A stretch of DNA of 64,000 nucleotides from the NCBI GenBank assembly GCA_951799425.1, contig OX637399.1, positions 15,492,501-15,556,500 of the forward strand, read 5' to 3'. The translations under genes were made by a program, and so were the position numbers. Below the pieces are notes generated by a model. That model did not search any database. It was not told the DNA's origin and was given only the letters and a program-made list of their open reading frames with translations. This stretch comes from Ilex aquifolium. Lineage: Eukaryota; Streptophyta; Magnoliopsida; Aquifoliales; Aquifoliaceae. Of the stretch, positions 44,898-56,777 are shown piece by piece (position 1 is the stretch's first letter; each line of letters starts with the position of its first letter).

Positions 44898-45117
44898 ATG
44901 AGTGATCGTAAAAGGGAAGGAAGTATGGTGTGGAAACTCAAACAAAAGGGAGGAATGATGTTGAAACTTAAGGAGGTGAGTGGAAAAAAGAATGAAAATC
45001 CAAGAAAAAGAGAAAAGGGGTGAAAAGAAGAAAGAACGATCAAAGAAAAAAGGAAAATGTTAAGGAAAAGAAGAAAAAGAAATAAAGAGTGAAGTGATGG
45101 TGATTAGCCTAGGAAAT
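44898..45117 (+). repeat. Conserved purine-rich tract
   Basis: About 220 bp, overwhelmingly A and G on the + strand. The counterpart at 57345-57145 (minus) is similarly one-sided. Not simple-sequence repeats of one unit. Confidence 0.7.
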
Positions 45118-45933
45118 CCCATAAAAAGGGAGATCTTTTTGAAATAAATGTCATTCACTCGGAACAACCCTCTTTGTTTTCCTATATCCTTCATTTCACT
45201 TGCTTAGATATCACCCCAAGGCCTCATTACAACCCATGAAAGTCCTAAATGATCTAGAGAAGCATGGGAGATGCATACTTTTAAAAGAAAAAGAGAAGTT
45301 GGTTTTGCTATCTAAATGCCCTAGCATTCCTTTCATGAGATTATGCCAAGGTTATTTCATTTTCATGCATGAACTTCATTTTTGGATTATATGTGAGCAT
45401 ATTTTGTTTTGAGCACAAGACTCTATCTCACATATACACATGGAGAGCATGCCAGGATAACTATAGTGTGATTCATTGTGAGAGACACCCTTGGTGAGTT
45501 TTGCATCGAAGCTGAATTTGGATAGCCAGAGTGAATGTGAACTCCATTGTGTAAATGTTTAAATTACATGTCCATTTCACACACACACGAGTTTGAAAAT
45601 GAATGTGTATGTGGATACTCTAAAATAGCATTTAAGGCTATAATGTGTCTCATGTGTGATTGGTTCGGGTGTTCGGAGCAAGTTGTGTTTGACATCTCAG
45701 TGCTAGTTAAGATAAGGGAATATGCTTTAAATATTGGATACGAGGAAAATAAGTTTGTAGGTACTTTCACTGGAAACCTTCACGAGACAAAACTCGTCCA
45801 CTAGGGATCACCTAGGGGTTTAAAGGATTATTGCATATGCTAAATGTAATTGCGGAATTAGTATATGTTTATTTTGTTTGCTTGTTTTTTACATTTTGTT
45901 TGCTAGGGACTAGCAAAGCTTAAGTTGGGGGTG
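45118..45933 (+). other. Athila 3' region and polypurine tract before the 3' LTR
   Basis: No gene; the open frames at 45200-45412 and 45547-45804 are not supported. 45474-45800 matches 49830-49500 on the minus strand. The tract TTAAGTTGGGGGTG (45920-45933) directly precedes the LTR. Confidence 0.65.
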
Positions 45934-47514
45934 TGATGAGCACAAAATATTGTATATTTGATGGCCTCATTACATGCATTTTAACTCAACTTTATAATTA
46001 ATTACTTAGAGTTAGCCAAAGTTGTGAATAATGTTGAAATCTTGTGGTTGCAGGTAATTATAGCTTAAATGATGGATTTTAGAACCTTGCAACTAAGTGT
46101 GGATGTGTGGTGAAAGCATGGACACATTACTTGAGGATTTGGAGGCCTAAAAGTGAAAGAAATCAAGGAGGTATTGGTGCTTGGTAACAAAGGCACCAAC
46201 ACCCACACCATTTGGTTGTAGTACCTAGGTTTTCCTCCTTTTTGACCATGATCCACTTCGAATCTGAAAAAGTGAAAAACATGAAAGTTGTATATCTGGA
46301 TGTCTTCTATAGTGTGTCACAATTTCATCCCAATCGGATGGTTGGATCCAAATTTATGATAATTCTACGAAAACTGGTCCGGAGCAGAAGAGTACCGGAA
46401 GGCCGTACCGGTACGTTGCACCTGCTGGAGTTTGAAGTACCGGTACGCTATGCTAAACAGCCCAGATCGCCTGCATCTCATGCTCCACTTGCTTGGGGGT
46501 CCCGCCTAAGATTCTCCCACTTGCCCCCTGACATTTTCTGCATATTTACATGTCTCCCACACCCTAGTTGAAGACTTTGGAGGCCATTGCATTAATGGGG
46601 ATGGGAGAGAAGGAGGCTACCATGGTGGGTTGTAGGCTAAGCTTGTCCAAGGCCATCAACTCACATCCCATTGATGGGAGGCCTGCACACACCTAGGGTG
46701 ACCCTCCATGGACGAAAATGCAGAGTTTTTCTCCATATATTCAGCATTCCACAAGCATTTCAAGGGTGGCTACCTAAGCTTAGGAGTAGTCTTAGCTCAA
46801 TGAAGAAGATGATGAATAGTCGAAATAGAAAGCTTATGTTCTTGCATTTTCCTTTCCATTTCAGTTGTACTAAGCTTTAAATATCTTGTAATCTTTATTT
46901 CTTGCACTTTAATCTTAGCTATTTCAAGTTCATTGCAAGTTTAGTTGTGTAACTTAGAATCTACCATTGTTGTATGAGTTTTTTTTACTTCAAGTTTTTC
47001 TTAAAATGGGTATTGCATATTTTTCTTCTTAGTTTAAGATTTCTTGCATTAATTTAAGTTTCATGCTCCATTTCAATTATGTCTCTTTACATTATGCATT
47101 TCTTTCTTGCTTGCATGAGTAGCTAGATTTTAAGTTGGTTAATCCAAGGGAGAACTCCTCTTGGGTGTGCCACTTCAACTCATTTTCATTCCTCCTCTCA
47201 GAGTACGATGGTTCGGTTTGACTGGGTTGAGAGTGGATGAGGTTGTGAGTTTTTGATATCCCGTAGGCCTGGTCACGGGTTATGCTTGGATCTTCACCTT
47301 TATTTCGTCCCTAGTTTCCCACGAATCAATCGTTCATCTAAGCTCTATTCGAGGAAGGCGTCGAGTTGATTTGGGATTCCCATTGGAATGAACCCTTCGG
47401 ATTATCCAACACATGTTTTTATTTTATTTTCATTAAGAACACTATCACAAACCAAACTCAAAACTCAGAAGATTTTACACTTCTCTTTTGTTCACCAAAA
47501 TCACCTTCACACAC
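45934..47514 (+). repeat. 3' LTR of the gag-only Athila-like element, truncated
   Basis: Matches 40750-42636 with one copy of the 293-bp unit. It stops matching at 47515, so about 260 bp of the LTR end and the TSD are missing. Several single-base differences from the 5' LTR. Confidence 0.85.
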
Positions 47515-47554
47515 AATCCAACATCAAAAGAAAAGCAACAACTACAATAGCCTA

Positions 47555-48882
47555 CTACACATCACCCTCTCCATCATCATCCTCATCTTCCTCAGACTCC
47601 CAATCCTCCTCTTCCTCATTAGTATCTTCATCATCGTCCTCCTCCTCTTCCTCAACCGCTATGGAGTCAACGGGGACAGAAGCAGAAGGGGCAGTAGCTG
47701 ACACAGTAGGTCCTTCTGGGATGGGCCTCCCAAGAAAGGTATGCATGAACATCTCTCGCAGCATGGCCGTCATCCCTTGCACTGATGCCTCAATCCCATG
47801 CACGGTTGTCTCTAGTGCATCAAGACGTTGGGCCGTTGAACGTGCTGGTGCAGCTGTGGATGGCCCAGCAGATGAGGATGGGCCGGGAGCCTCAGAATCA
47901 AATCCCACTGTCCTAGCCCGCTCCCCTTACTCATTGTTTTCCTCTTTTTACTACTGGTCTTCCCAATAGCCTCGGTCTCGGGAGGAGTGATCTTGTCGAA
48001 TGCGTAGCCCTTGACTTTGAAGTGATCGCACATCCGGGTTACCAAACTCCCGTATGGCAAATTGGTCATCGGCTTCGTTGTCACGGCAAAGTCTTTCATT
48101 ACTTCCCAGATGAAAAGTGCAAATTCGATTGTTTTCTCCGACACCACAGCATCTAACAAGGCTAACTTCTCCATATTTGGCTTCTTTTCCGAGGCTTTTC
48201 AGAGTAAATTGTAATGGAGAAGTTTGTTCAGCAGCCCGTACACATGCTTTAACCCTCCACTTTGGAACTGTCCCTTGAATTTAGTGGGGTCCTTATACAT
48301 AAGAGCCACAAACTCCTCTCTAGTTTTGGCTCTAGTGATATTGTGAGGATAGACAGGCGGGAAGGATGGTGGTCTCTCGTATCCTCCAAGGAGAGTGGCA
48401 ATGATATCGGGGGTCTCCTCGAACACCTTGCCCCGCACATTTGTTCTCAACACCTCCACTTCGTTCACCTCAACTACCCGGAGCGATTAGTAGAACTCCC
48501 TAACCATTTACAAATTATATCCCTCGACTTGCTTGAACCAACAACTCATGCCATGCCCCTCAATGATTTTTACAACCTCATGTCTTGGGGTGAGTGAGAT
48601 GTGGTCAAGATGCCGCTCACAAGTGACACTCCTCCCCTGAATCCATTGGCGTCGTGCCTCCTTCCTGACCTTCTTTCGTTGCACATTTGGGTCCTCGCTT
48701 GACCCTTCCCCGCTTCTCTTGCGGCCAGTGGGATTCTCGGGTGGAAAGGAATTGGGACCAGGTCTTTTGGTCCGGGCCATGAACTGCAACAGTGCCCCCA
48801 TCACAAGGAATACAAAGAGAATCAAGAAAAGACCCTCAATCGGGTCTATGGCCTCAAGGGCAACATCCAAATGACAGGCCAT
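47555..48882 (-). pseudogene. Env-position Athila ORF, 'putative plant transposon protein' family, broken
   Basis: Minus strand, 48882 to 47555. A hydrophobic segment (LFLILFVFLVMGALLQF) lies at residues 18-34 if the ATG at 48882 is used; MARTKRPG (48780) is the alternative, family-like start, which would exclude it. A basic region, then EVVKIIEGHGMSCWF, MVREFY.SL with two stops, VRGKVFEETPDIIATLLGGY, a region after a stop with NMEKLALLDAVVS and LPYGSLVTRMCDHFKVKG. A frameshift near 47905, then a coiled-coil-like TAQRLDALETTVHGIEASV and a very acidic tail to the stop. It follows the pol of the minus-strand Athila element. A membrane role is only suggested by the hydrophobic stretch. Function of the family unknown. 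Confidence 0.65.
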
Positions 48883-49369
48883 TGGGAGATCTTTGAAGGG
48901 ATTGGAGAAAATTATGGGGAAAGAGGTTTATAGAAAATCGGCACCTAGGGTTTCACAGGTGTCGATTACCCAAGATCAAGGCTTAGGAAGGGATGAGATT
49001 GGATCTGCAAGAGAGAATGAGGTGATTTGGAGGTTTGGGAAGTTTTCAGGGTGAGAGAGGGTGGTTTAGGGTTGGAATTAGAGGGGGAAAATGAAGGGTT
49101 TCCCGAAAAAATTAACTTAAAGCCCTAAAATTTTTTTCTCAGTTTAGCAGACCGTACCGGTACGCAGTACTGGTACCCCGAACTCCAAAGACAAAACCGT
49201 ACCGGTACGCGGTACCGGTACGCTATGCTCCAGATGCCATACCGTACCGGTACACGGTACCAGTACGCTTCTGCTTTGTTTGCCAAAATTATTCTGCTGA
49301 GCACACCTCTCCATTCCAAACCAAGTTAGGACCTCCTTGGACATTTTACCACACTACTTATGACCTCTA
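48883..49369 (-). promoter_or_regulatory. Leader of the env-position ORF with GTACCGGTAC cluster
   Basis: No coding. Six ACCGGT/ACTGGT-type palindromes at 49267-49152 (minus), introduced by AAAGCAGAAGCGTAC and followed by a pyrimidine-rich 5'-UTR-like stretch. TATAAACC lies at 48932-48925 (minus), rather close to the ATG. Confidence 0.45.
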
Positions 49370-49833
49370 CTCCATCCCAAAAATGTACTCCACTTATACA
49401 CCACAATCCGAACCATCATGCCCACATTATTATTGAAATTGCACAGTGATTTAAACTTTTGATGTATTCAATGTACAAGGAATGGATTTCTATTCTTAAC
49501 CATCAAAATGACACCCACAATGCAAATCATAATATTAAAAAGACGGACATCCCTAATTCATTTCAAATATCAAAAACCTGAGCCATATTCCCCTACTCTG
49601 CAAGCATGGAAGTCAATAATAAATTGTTCAGATGTCTGAACTAAGCACACATGAGCAGTACCATAGTCATAAATACTAGTCTACAGTATGCACCTACACA
49701 TTTATTTCCGAACTCGTGTGTGTGTGAATTGAACAAATAATTTGAACACTTACGCAATAGAATTCCCATTCGAATGGCTAGCCAAATTCAGTTTCAATGC
49801 AAAACTCACCAAAAGTCACTCTCACAATGAAAT
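49370..49833 (-). other. Athila 3' noncoding region, part beyond element B
   Basis: Matches 45474-45900 on the + strand ('gagagtgacttttggtgagttttgcat', 'cacacacacgagtt'). Continues the sequence interrupted at 56778. The last five bases (GAAAT, 49829-49833) are one TSD of B. Confidence 0.75.
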
Positions 49834-52741
49834 TGTGACGCCCCAAAATCCGGGGGTCCCTTATTAACCGTTGACCACCCGTCAACCCGCGGAAATACCC
49901 GTGGATGTCACTCAACCTAACATCATGGTAGTAGCATCCCCTTAACCGGGATCTTAACTCACAATTGTTAACCGGATTCGGTTATTCATTTGGGTTCAAC
50001 CAATATTCAATATACCATGATTTATACTCCATTATAGTTCATTTACATCATTGGAGGGAAGGAAAACGTAGATTGAAAATAGGGCGAAGCAGTGTGAAAA
50101 TCTGAAAATTTTGAAGAGAGTACCGGTACCCAGTACCGGTACCATTCAGTACCGGTACCCGGTACCGGTACTATCAACCCACTGGAAAGGGGGTACCGGT
50201 ATCCAGTACCGGTACCATTCAGTACCGGTACCCGGTACCGGTACTGTCAACCCACTGGAAAGAGGGTACCGGTGTCCAGTACCGGTACCATTCCGTACCG
50301 GTACCCAGTACCGGTACCATTCAGTACCGGTACCCAGTACCGGTACTCTCTGCCCAGTTTTGCCATTTTCAACCATTTTTCATTTCCAATCCATTTCAAA
50401 CCTTTCCAAGGTCACCCAAACATATATATTCATGTTTTCTACATTATAAAAAGTCCATGGAAGTCCATTTAATACAATTTCATATATTTACACATTAAAA
50501 TGGAATTTATACGAAAACTTTACAAGTTAAACCATAAAAGCCATAAGTCGGCTTTTCTTCATTCTTGGGGTCCCGCATGAGGGTCTCCCACCGGCGTATA
50601 GTCCGCACCTGAAATGTGTCCCACGAAGGGTGAGCCACGCTCAATAGGATATCCTCCTACAGAGGCTACTCCTCAACCTATATGCATATGGAATGTTCAC
50701 ATGCAACATTTAACAATTCATAACCATTCCAATCAAGGGCATGCAATTTAATGATTGAATGCAATCATGCTGTGCCATGAGATGGGATGAATTCCATTCA
50801 TGTGCATCCACCCGAGCCCACACCGACTCACTTTACATGCAAATGCCATGTATGATGAACCAAGCTACCTGAGCCCCATGAATGAGATGATACTCACTCT
50901 TATAACTCACCCGAGCCCTTCCCGGCTCCTCAACACAATGCTAATGCCATGAGTATAAAACCGGGCTTCCCCAAGCCCCCGCCCTTGGTAGTTTGCACCC
51001 AATGACTCTTCCTTTAAAATTTTCTGGGTCTTTCTTTGGGGTGGGTATTTATGGACTTACACCAACGGTCACCCAACCGACACGGAATTTATGGACTTCC
51101 ACCAACGGTTCCGCGTACACCGACACACTTTATGGACTATTATACCAACGGAAGTGCGTATCCGAAACACCGGGTCTCACACCCGAGGGCGAGTCTAGCC
51201 CTTCTTGCTAACCCCGACCCAATTCTTTTTCATGTAACCATGAGACTCAACCGGATGTTCAATCCAGCCTTCCCGAGCCCACCTATCATCCACCTACATG
51301 GTGTTTGATATCAACCATGCACCCACACCCATAATGCGATGTTTCCGTGCATATGCAATATAATGTACCATTGCCACTTTTATGCCATGTTCATATGTAA
51401 TGAATGACATAGGGATATTCCCTACTCACCCACACTCATGCCTAAGCCCATGAATGTGACACAAATGTCATGCTTAATATGCAATAATGCACCATGAGCC
51501 ATTCAATCACATGTTCGATATGTATGAGTGTCATACGAACAATTTAACATAAACCAACTCATCAATGGTAATTTATATCATGAGCATATAAATACCGTAA
51601 TCTTTCACAATGTCAACATATATCACAAGCATGTATATATGAACATTTCCTCAACACAATATCCAAGCATGTTGTACATAACTCATGCAAAACATACTTC
51701 ATTCTATAATGGCATTTAAACAAACACCTTAAAGACATACAATTAAATACTCAATTTCGTACAAGCTTTGCTTAGCACCTTTGGTACCCAATTCCCACAC
51801 ATGATATACATTAGTGGTAATCACATAATTCAAACATGTTATTTCAATTTAATTAAAATAACATATTTCACCCATTCTAGGGAACAAATTATGCAAACAC
51901 ATAACATGCCCAACATTTCACAAGAGATTACTTTAAGTAATTTCTACCATTCCAAACTTGAGATAGAATTTATTCTACCATTTCAATACCCATTTCATAA
52001 AAACATGCTAGGTTAGGAATACACCAAGAGAGGAGGGAACCCTACCTCTTGTAGCGTGAGGAATCCCCGTAGGAAACTCCAAGAAGCCAACCCAAGCCCA
52101 TTCCAAGCTTCTCCAAAATTTCGGTTTCCATACCTTCGGTGAAAACCGTCGTTCTTGGTGTCCACGCGTAGCCCTCGACGCGTAGAACATCTTTTGTTCT
52201 TGGCCTGAGACGATTTGAGCACTCCACGGCCGTAGATCGTAGAGAGAAGTCGGATTTTCTCTCATTTTCCCTCTCTTCTTTTCTCTCGGCTGAAACCAGC
52301 TGAAATGGTGTGTAGAAGTCTGATTTTTCAGACTTAGGCCCCTATTTATATTTTTTGAATACTTGGCCCTCATTGCGCCACACGTCCCTCTTAATTCCGG
52401 GTCCGTTTCAACCCCGAAACGATTAATTTTTTGTCCCGGTTCAAGTTCAAAATATTTAATTTGAAAATAATTTAAATTATTTTCAAATTCTCCATATTTT
52501 AACAAAATTTTCGTTTTTGGGGTCACCCGAGACTCGACCGCCTCGTAAAACGCGAAAAATCCGACTGTCTCGGAATTCGATGAAATTTTATAGGGTAACT
52601 AGATTTCGCGAGACGAATCCAACGGTGAAATCCGTTTCGTCATCCGAGATCTAGAAAAATTCAGTTTTTCAACTAGTACCGAAGTGGCAATTCACCTATT
52701 GCCCTTGTTCGTCAAAGTTTAAATTTTTCCGGGGTTTCACA
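49834..52741 (-). repeat. Element B left LTR (3' LTR)
   Basis: 2908 bp. Array at 50118-50348, predicted leader intron 52045 to 50609. The 172-codon frame at 52008-52526 is LTR sequence and not a gene. Confidence 0.92.
50118..50348 (-). repeat. GTACCGGTAC palindrome array in element B left LTR
   Basis: About 12 exact copies by eye with the same spacers as in C ('cattca', 'ccactggaaag'), so the array is homologous to that of C. Confidence 0.95.
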
Positions 52742-52755
52742 TTCTTCCCCCCTTA
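52742..52755 (-). promoter_or_regulatory. Element B polypurine tract
   Basis: AAGGGGGGAAGAA on the minus strand next to the LTR, as in A and C. Confidence 0.85.
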
Positions 52756-53880
52756 AAAGAATTTCGTCCCCGAAATTTACACCCTCTTGCACATTTGACC
52801 ATATGCATAAGTTACAACAATACTGTCTAAACTGTCCCACATGTATCCGTCTCTCTCCCGGACTAGGTTCTAGACGCAACCAAGTCCGTCCATAAAAGCA
52901 CCACATATCCCGTGTACCTCTGTCCCATTTCCGGGACGACTAGAATGGGGGTAAAGTAACCTTCTTTGTAATTTGACAATAGTACCGAAGCATCCCAAGG
53001 CGAAGCATTCGGTAGTGAAGTCCTTATTCAACCTAGAGTTCTCACAACTCTACCAGTGTCCTTCTATGAGGAGCCATAGAGTAGACAACATACCGGGGTG
53101 TAACTCAACACTGAAGTCTACATCCCTGCGTGGAGGCAAACATTCGTAAGCTCATAAACATCTGAGGTGGACGAAATTCATGTCTCACTTCGTTCTCTAA
53201 GGTAAAGTTTGCTAGCTAACCCATTAACTACCCGTTCCAACGGAACTCATATTTTACTTTAGGTAAACGTCATGCGTTTTCCCTAAAACTTAAAACATAC
53301 ACACTCCAAGGTGTAAACAGTGACCCGCTGATGATCACAATCACCGACGACTCAGTGTGCCGTCAATCCGTCCATCCCAAGGATGACATCAAATTCTAAC
53401 TTGTCCGTGGAGTAGAATCCCCAAGAATCCTAGCTCACATTCCCGACATACCCATTTAGTACACACTCTAGATCCTAGGGGAGAACTCACCCACAATGGT
53501 TTTTCCAAGGTGTCAACCTCTAAGCCCAATTCCTTTATGCAATTTAAATTGTCATAAAACAATAACTAGTATCCCAATGTAGGGACTCAGTTCAAAACAT
53601 TGTGAATTTCCTCACCGTCTCACTAGTAGACCATGTATCACACACTAGTAGACATTTAACCCATGAACTATCCCGTTCATCCCTTTTCGAACCTCCAAGA
53701 TTATGTTTTCCAACCCCAGTGTTCCTTTTTTTTTTTTTCCATATACATTTTACCATGTATACAATTTACACATAACACATAATCATGTAGCACATAATCA
53801 TGTAACAAATAAAACACATAACATGAATGCACATGGTGTAAACCCATTTCCCTCAAGCCCTAGGTATATCGTAAACCTAG
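52756..53880 (-). pseudogene. Element B internal remnant of pol
   Basis: Minus-strand order from 53880: untranslated leader (to about 53545), then directly the protease-RT linker (counterparts of 'gtgactcgtcggtg', 'ccttgagaacg', and the linker before LLDKG at 53500-53010). The join seen in A ('gaatgcttc.ccttg.g..g.ttcggtact', 53011-52980) leads into the connection just before RNase H (PEMGQRYTG, 52930-52905), and then the end of the element. Gag, most of protease, RT, RNase H, integrase and chromodomain are absent. Confidence 0.7.
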
Positions 53881-53892
53881 GCTCTGATACCA
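53881..53892 (-). promoter_or_regulatory. Element B primer-binding site
   Basis: TGGTATCAGAGC on the minus strand, 2 bp from the 5' LTR. Confidence 0.9.
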
Positions 53893-53894
53893 TC

Positions 53895-56772
53895 TGTGAC
53901 GCCCCAAAATCCGGGGGTCCCTTATTAACCGTTGACCACCCGTCAACCCGCGGAAATACCCGTGGATGTCACTCAACCTAACATCATGGTAGTAGCATCC
54001 CCTTAACCGGGATCTTAACTCACAATTGTTAACCGGATTCGGTTATTCATTTGGGTTCAACCAATATTCAATATACCATGATTTATACTCCATTATAGTT
54101 CATTTACATCATTGGAGGGAAGGAAAACGTAGATTGAAAATAGGGCGAAGCAGTGTGAAAATCTGAAAATTTTGAAGAGAGTACCGGTACCCAGTACCGG
54201 TACCATTCAGTACCGGTACCCGGTACCGGTACTATCAACCCACTGGAAAGGGGGTACCGGTATCCAGTACCGGTACCATTCAGTACCGGTACCCGGTACC
54301 GGTACTGTCAACCCACTGGAAAGAGGGTACCGGTGTCCAGTACCGGTACCATTCCGTACTGGTACCCAGTACCGGTACTCTCTGCCCAGTTTTGCCATTT
54401 TCAACCATTTTTCATTTCCAATCCATTTCAAACCTTTCCAAGGTCACCCAAACATATATATTCATGTTTTCTACATTATAAAAAGTCCATGGAAGTCCAT
54501 TTAATACAATTCCATATATTTACACATTAAAATGGAATTTATACGAAAACTTTACAAGTTAAACCATAAAAGCCATAAGTCGGCTTTTCTTCATTCTTGG
54601 GGTCCCGCATGAGGGTCTCCCACCGGCGTATAGTCCGCACCTGAAATGTGTCCCACGAAGGGTGAGCCACGCTCAATAGGATATCCTCCTACAGAGGCTA
54701 CTCCTCAACCTATATGCATATGGAATGTTCACATGCAACATTTAACAATTCATAACCATTCCAATCAAGGGCATGCAATTTAATGATTGAATGCAATCAT
54801 GCTGTGCCATGAGATGGGATGAATTCCATTCATGTGCATCCACCCGAGCCCACACCGACTCACTTTACATGCAAATGCCATGTATGATGAACCAAGCTAC
54901 CTGAGCCCCATGAATGAGATGATACTCACTCTTACAACTCACCCGAGCCCTTCCCGGCTCCTCAACACAATGTTAATGCCATGAGTATAAAACCGGGCTT
55001 CCCCAAGCCCCCGCCCTTGGTAGTTTGCACCCAATGACTCTTCCTTTAAAATTTTCTGGGTCTTTCTTTGGGGTGGGTATTTATGGACTTACACCAACGG
55101 TCACCCAACCGACACGGAATTTATGGACTTCCACCAACGGTTCCGCGTACACCGACACACTTTATGGACTATTATACCAACGGAAGTGCGTATCCGAAAC
55201 ACCGGGTCTCACACCCGAGGGCGAGTCTAGCCCTTCTTGCTAACCCCGACCCAATTCTTTTTCATGTAACCATGAGACTCAACCGGATGTTCAATCCAGC
55301 CTTCCCGAGCCCACCTATCATCCACCTACATGGTGTTTGATATCAACCATGCACCCACACCCATAATGCGATGTTTCCGTGCATATGCAATATAATGTAC
55401 CATTGCCACTTTTATGCCATGTTCATATGTAATGAATGACATAGGGATATTCCCTACTCACCCACACTCATGCCTAAGCCCATGAATGTGACACAAATGT
55501 CATGCTTAATATGCAATAATGCACCATGAGCCATTCAATCACATGTTCGATATGTATGAGTGTCATACGAACAATTTAACATAAACCAACTCATCAATGG
55601 TAATTTATATCATGAGCATATAAATACCGTAATCTTTCACAATGTCAACATATATCACAAGCATGTATATATGAACATTTCCTCAACACAATATCCAAGC
55701 ATGTTGTACATAACTCATGCAAAACATACTTCATTCTATAATGGCATTTAAACAAACACCTTAAAGACATACAATTAAATACTCAATTTCGTACAAGCTT
55801 TGCTTAGCACCTTTGGTACCCAATTCCCACACATGATATACATTAGTGGTAATCACATAATTCAAACATGTTATTTCAATTTAATTAAAATAACATATTT
55901 CACCCATTCTAGGGAACAAATTATGCAAACACATAACATGCCCAACATTTCACAAGAGATTACTTTAAGTAATTTCTACCATTCCAAACTTGAGATAGAA
56001 TTTATTCTACCATTGCAATACCCATTTCATAAAAACATGCTAGGTTAGGAATACACCAAGAGAGGAGGGAACCCTACCTCTTGTAGCGTGAGGAATCCCC
56101 GTAGGAAACTCCAAGAAGCCAACCCAAGCCCATTCCAAGCTTCTCCAAAATTTCGGTTTCCATACCTTCGGTGAAAACCGTCGTTCTTGGTGTCCACGCG
56201 TAGCCCTCGACGCGTAGAACATCTTTTGTTCTTGGCCTGAGACGATTTGAGCACTCCACGGCCGTAGATCGTAGAGAGAAGTCGGATTTTCTCTCATTTT
56301 CCCTCTCTTCTTTTCTCTCGGCTGAAACCAGCTGAAATGGTGTGTAGAAGTCTGATTTTTCAGACTTAGGCCCCTATTTATATTTTTTGAATACTTGGCC
56401 CTCATTGCGCCACACGTCCCTCTTAATTCCGGGTCCGTTTCAACCCCGAAACGATTAATTTTTGTCCCGGTTCAAGTTCAAAATATTTAATTTGAAAATA
56501 ATTTAAATTATTTTCAAATTCTCCATATTTTAACAAAATTTTCGTTTTTGGGGTCACCCGAGACTCGACCGTCTCGTAAAACGCGAAAAATCCGACTGTC
56601 TCGGAATTCGATGAAATTTTATAGGGTAACTAGATTTCGCGAGACGAATCCAACGGTGAAATCCGTTTCGTCATCCGAGATCTAGAAAAATTCAGTTTTT
56701 CAACTAGTACCGAAGTGGCAATTCACCTATTGCCCTTGTTCGTCAAAGTTTAAATTTTTCCGGGGTTTCACA
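53895..56772 (-). repeat. Element B right LTR (5' LTR)
   Basis: 2878 bp. TATAAATA at 56382-56375, predicted intron 56077 to 54641, array at 54382-54179 (one 28-bp unit fewer than the left LTR). Confidence 0.92.
54179..54382 (-). repeat. GTACCGGTAC palindrome array in element B right LTR
   Basis: Same array as 50118-50348, about nine exact copies, one changed to GTACTGGTAC. Confidence 0.95.
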
Positions 56773-56777
56773 GAAAT

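Larger units (their letters stand above)
40750..47514 (+). mobile_element. Non-autonomous Athila-like element with a gag remnant only
   Basis: LTR 40750-42900, PBS 42905-42922, internal 42923-45933, LTR 45934-47514 (cut at its right end). The internal 3 kb has a gag-derived ORF but no protease, RT or integrase. From about 44200 on it matches the 3' region of the minus-strand Athila element (58100 to 56778, then 49833 to 49370). Inserted into the extra ORF; the right TSD is lost. Confidence 0.8.
49834..56772 (-). mobile_element. Element B: recently inserted, internally deleted Tekay derivative
   Basis: LTRs 56772-53895 (5') and 52741-49834 (3'), TSD GAAAT at 49829-49833 and 56773-56777. PBS and PPT are present, but only 1153 bp between the LTRs: no gag, no RT, no integrase. 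By eye the 2.9-kb LTRs differ at roughly seven bases, one homopolymer base and one 28-bp array unit, so insertion is recent. It could only move with proteins supplied by another element such as C. Confidence 0.92.

Noticed and set aside
44679..45043. 121-codon minus-strand frame rich in Phe/Ser/Leu
   Set aside because: It is the pyrimidine-rich complement of the purine tract, which lacks stops for compositional reasons.
47388..47969. 193-codon Ser-rich + strand frame
   Set aside because: Its Ser/Glu-like low-complexity run is the reverse of the acidic tail of the minus-strand env-position ORF, which has family support.
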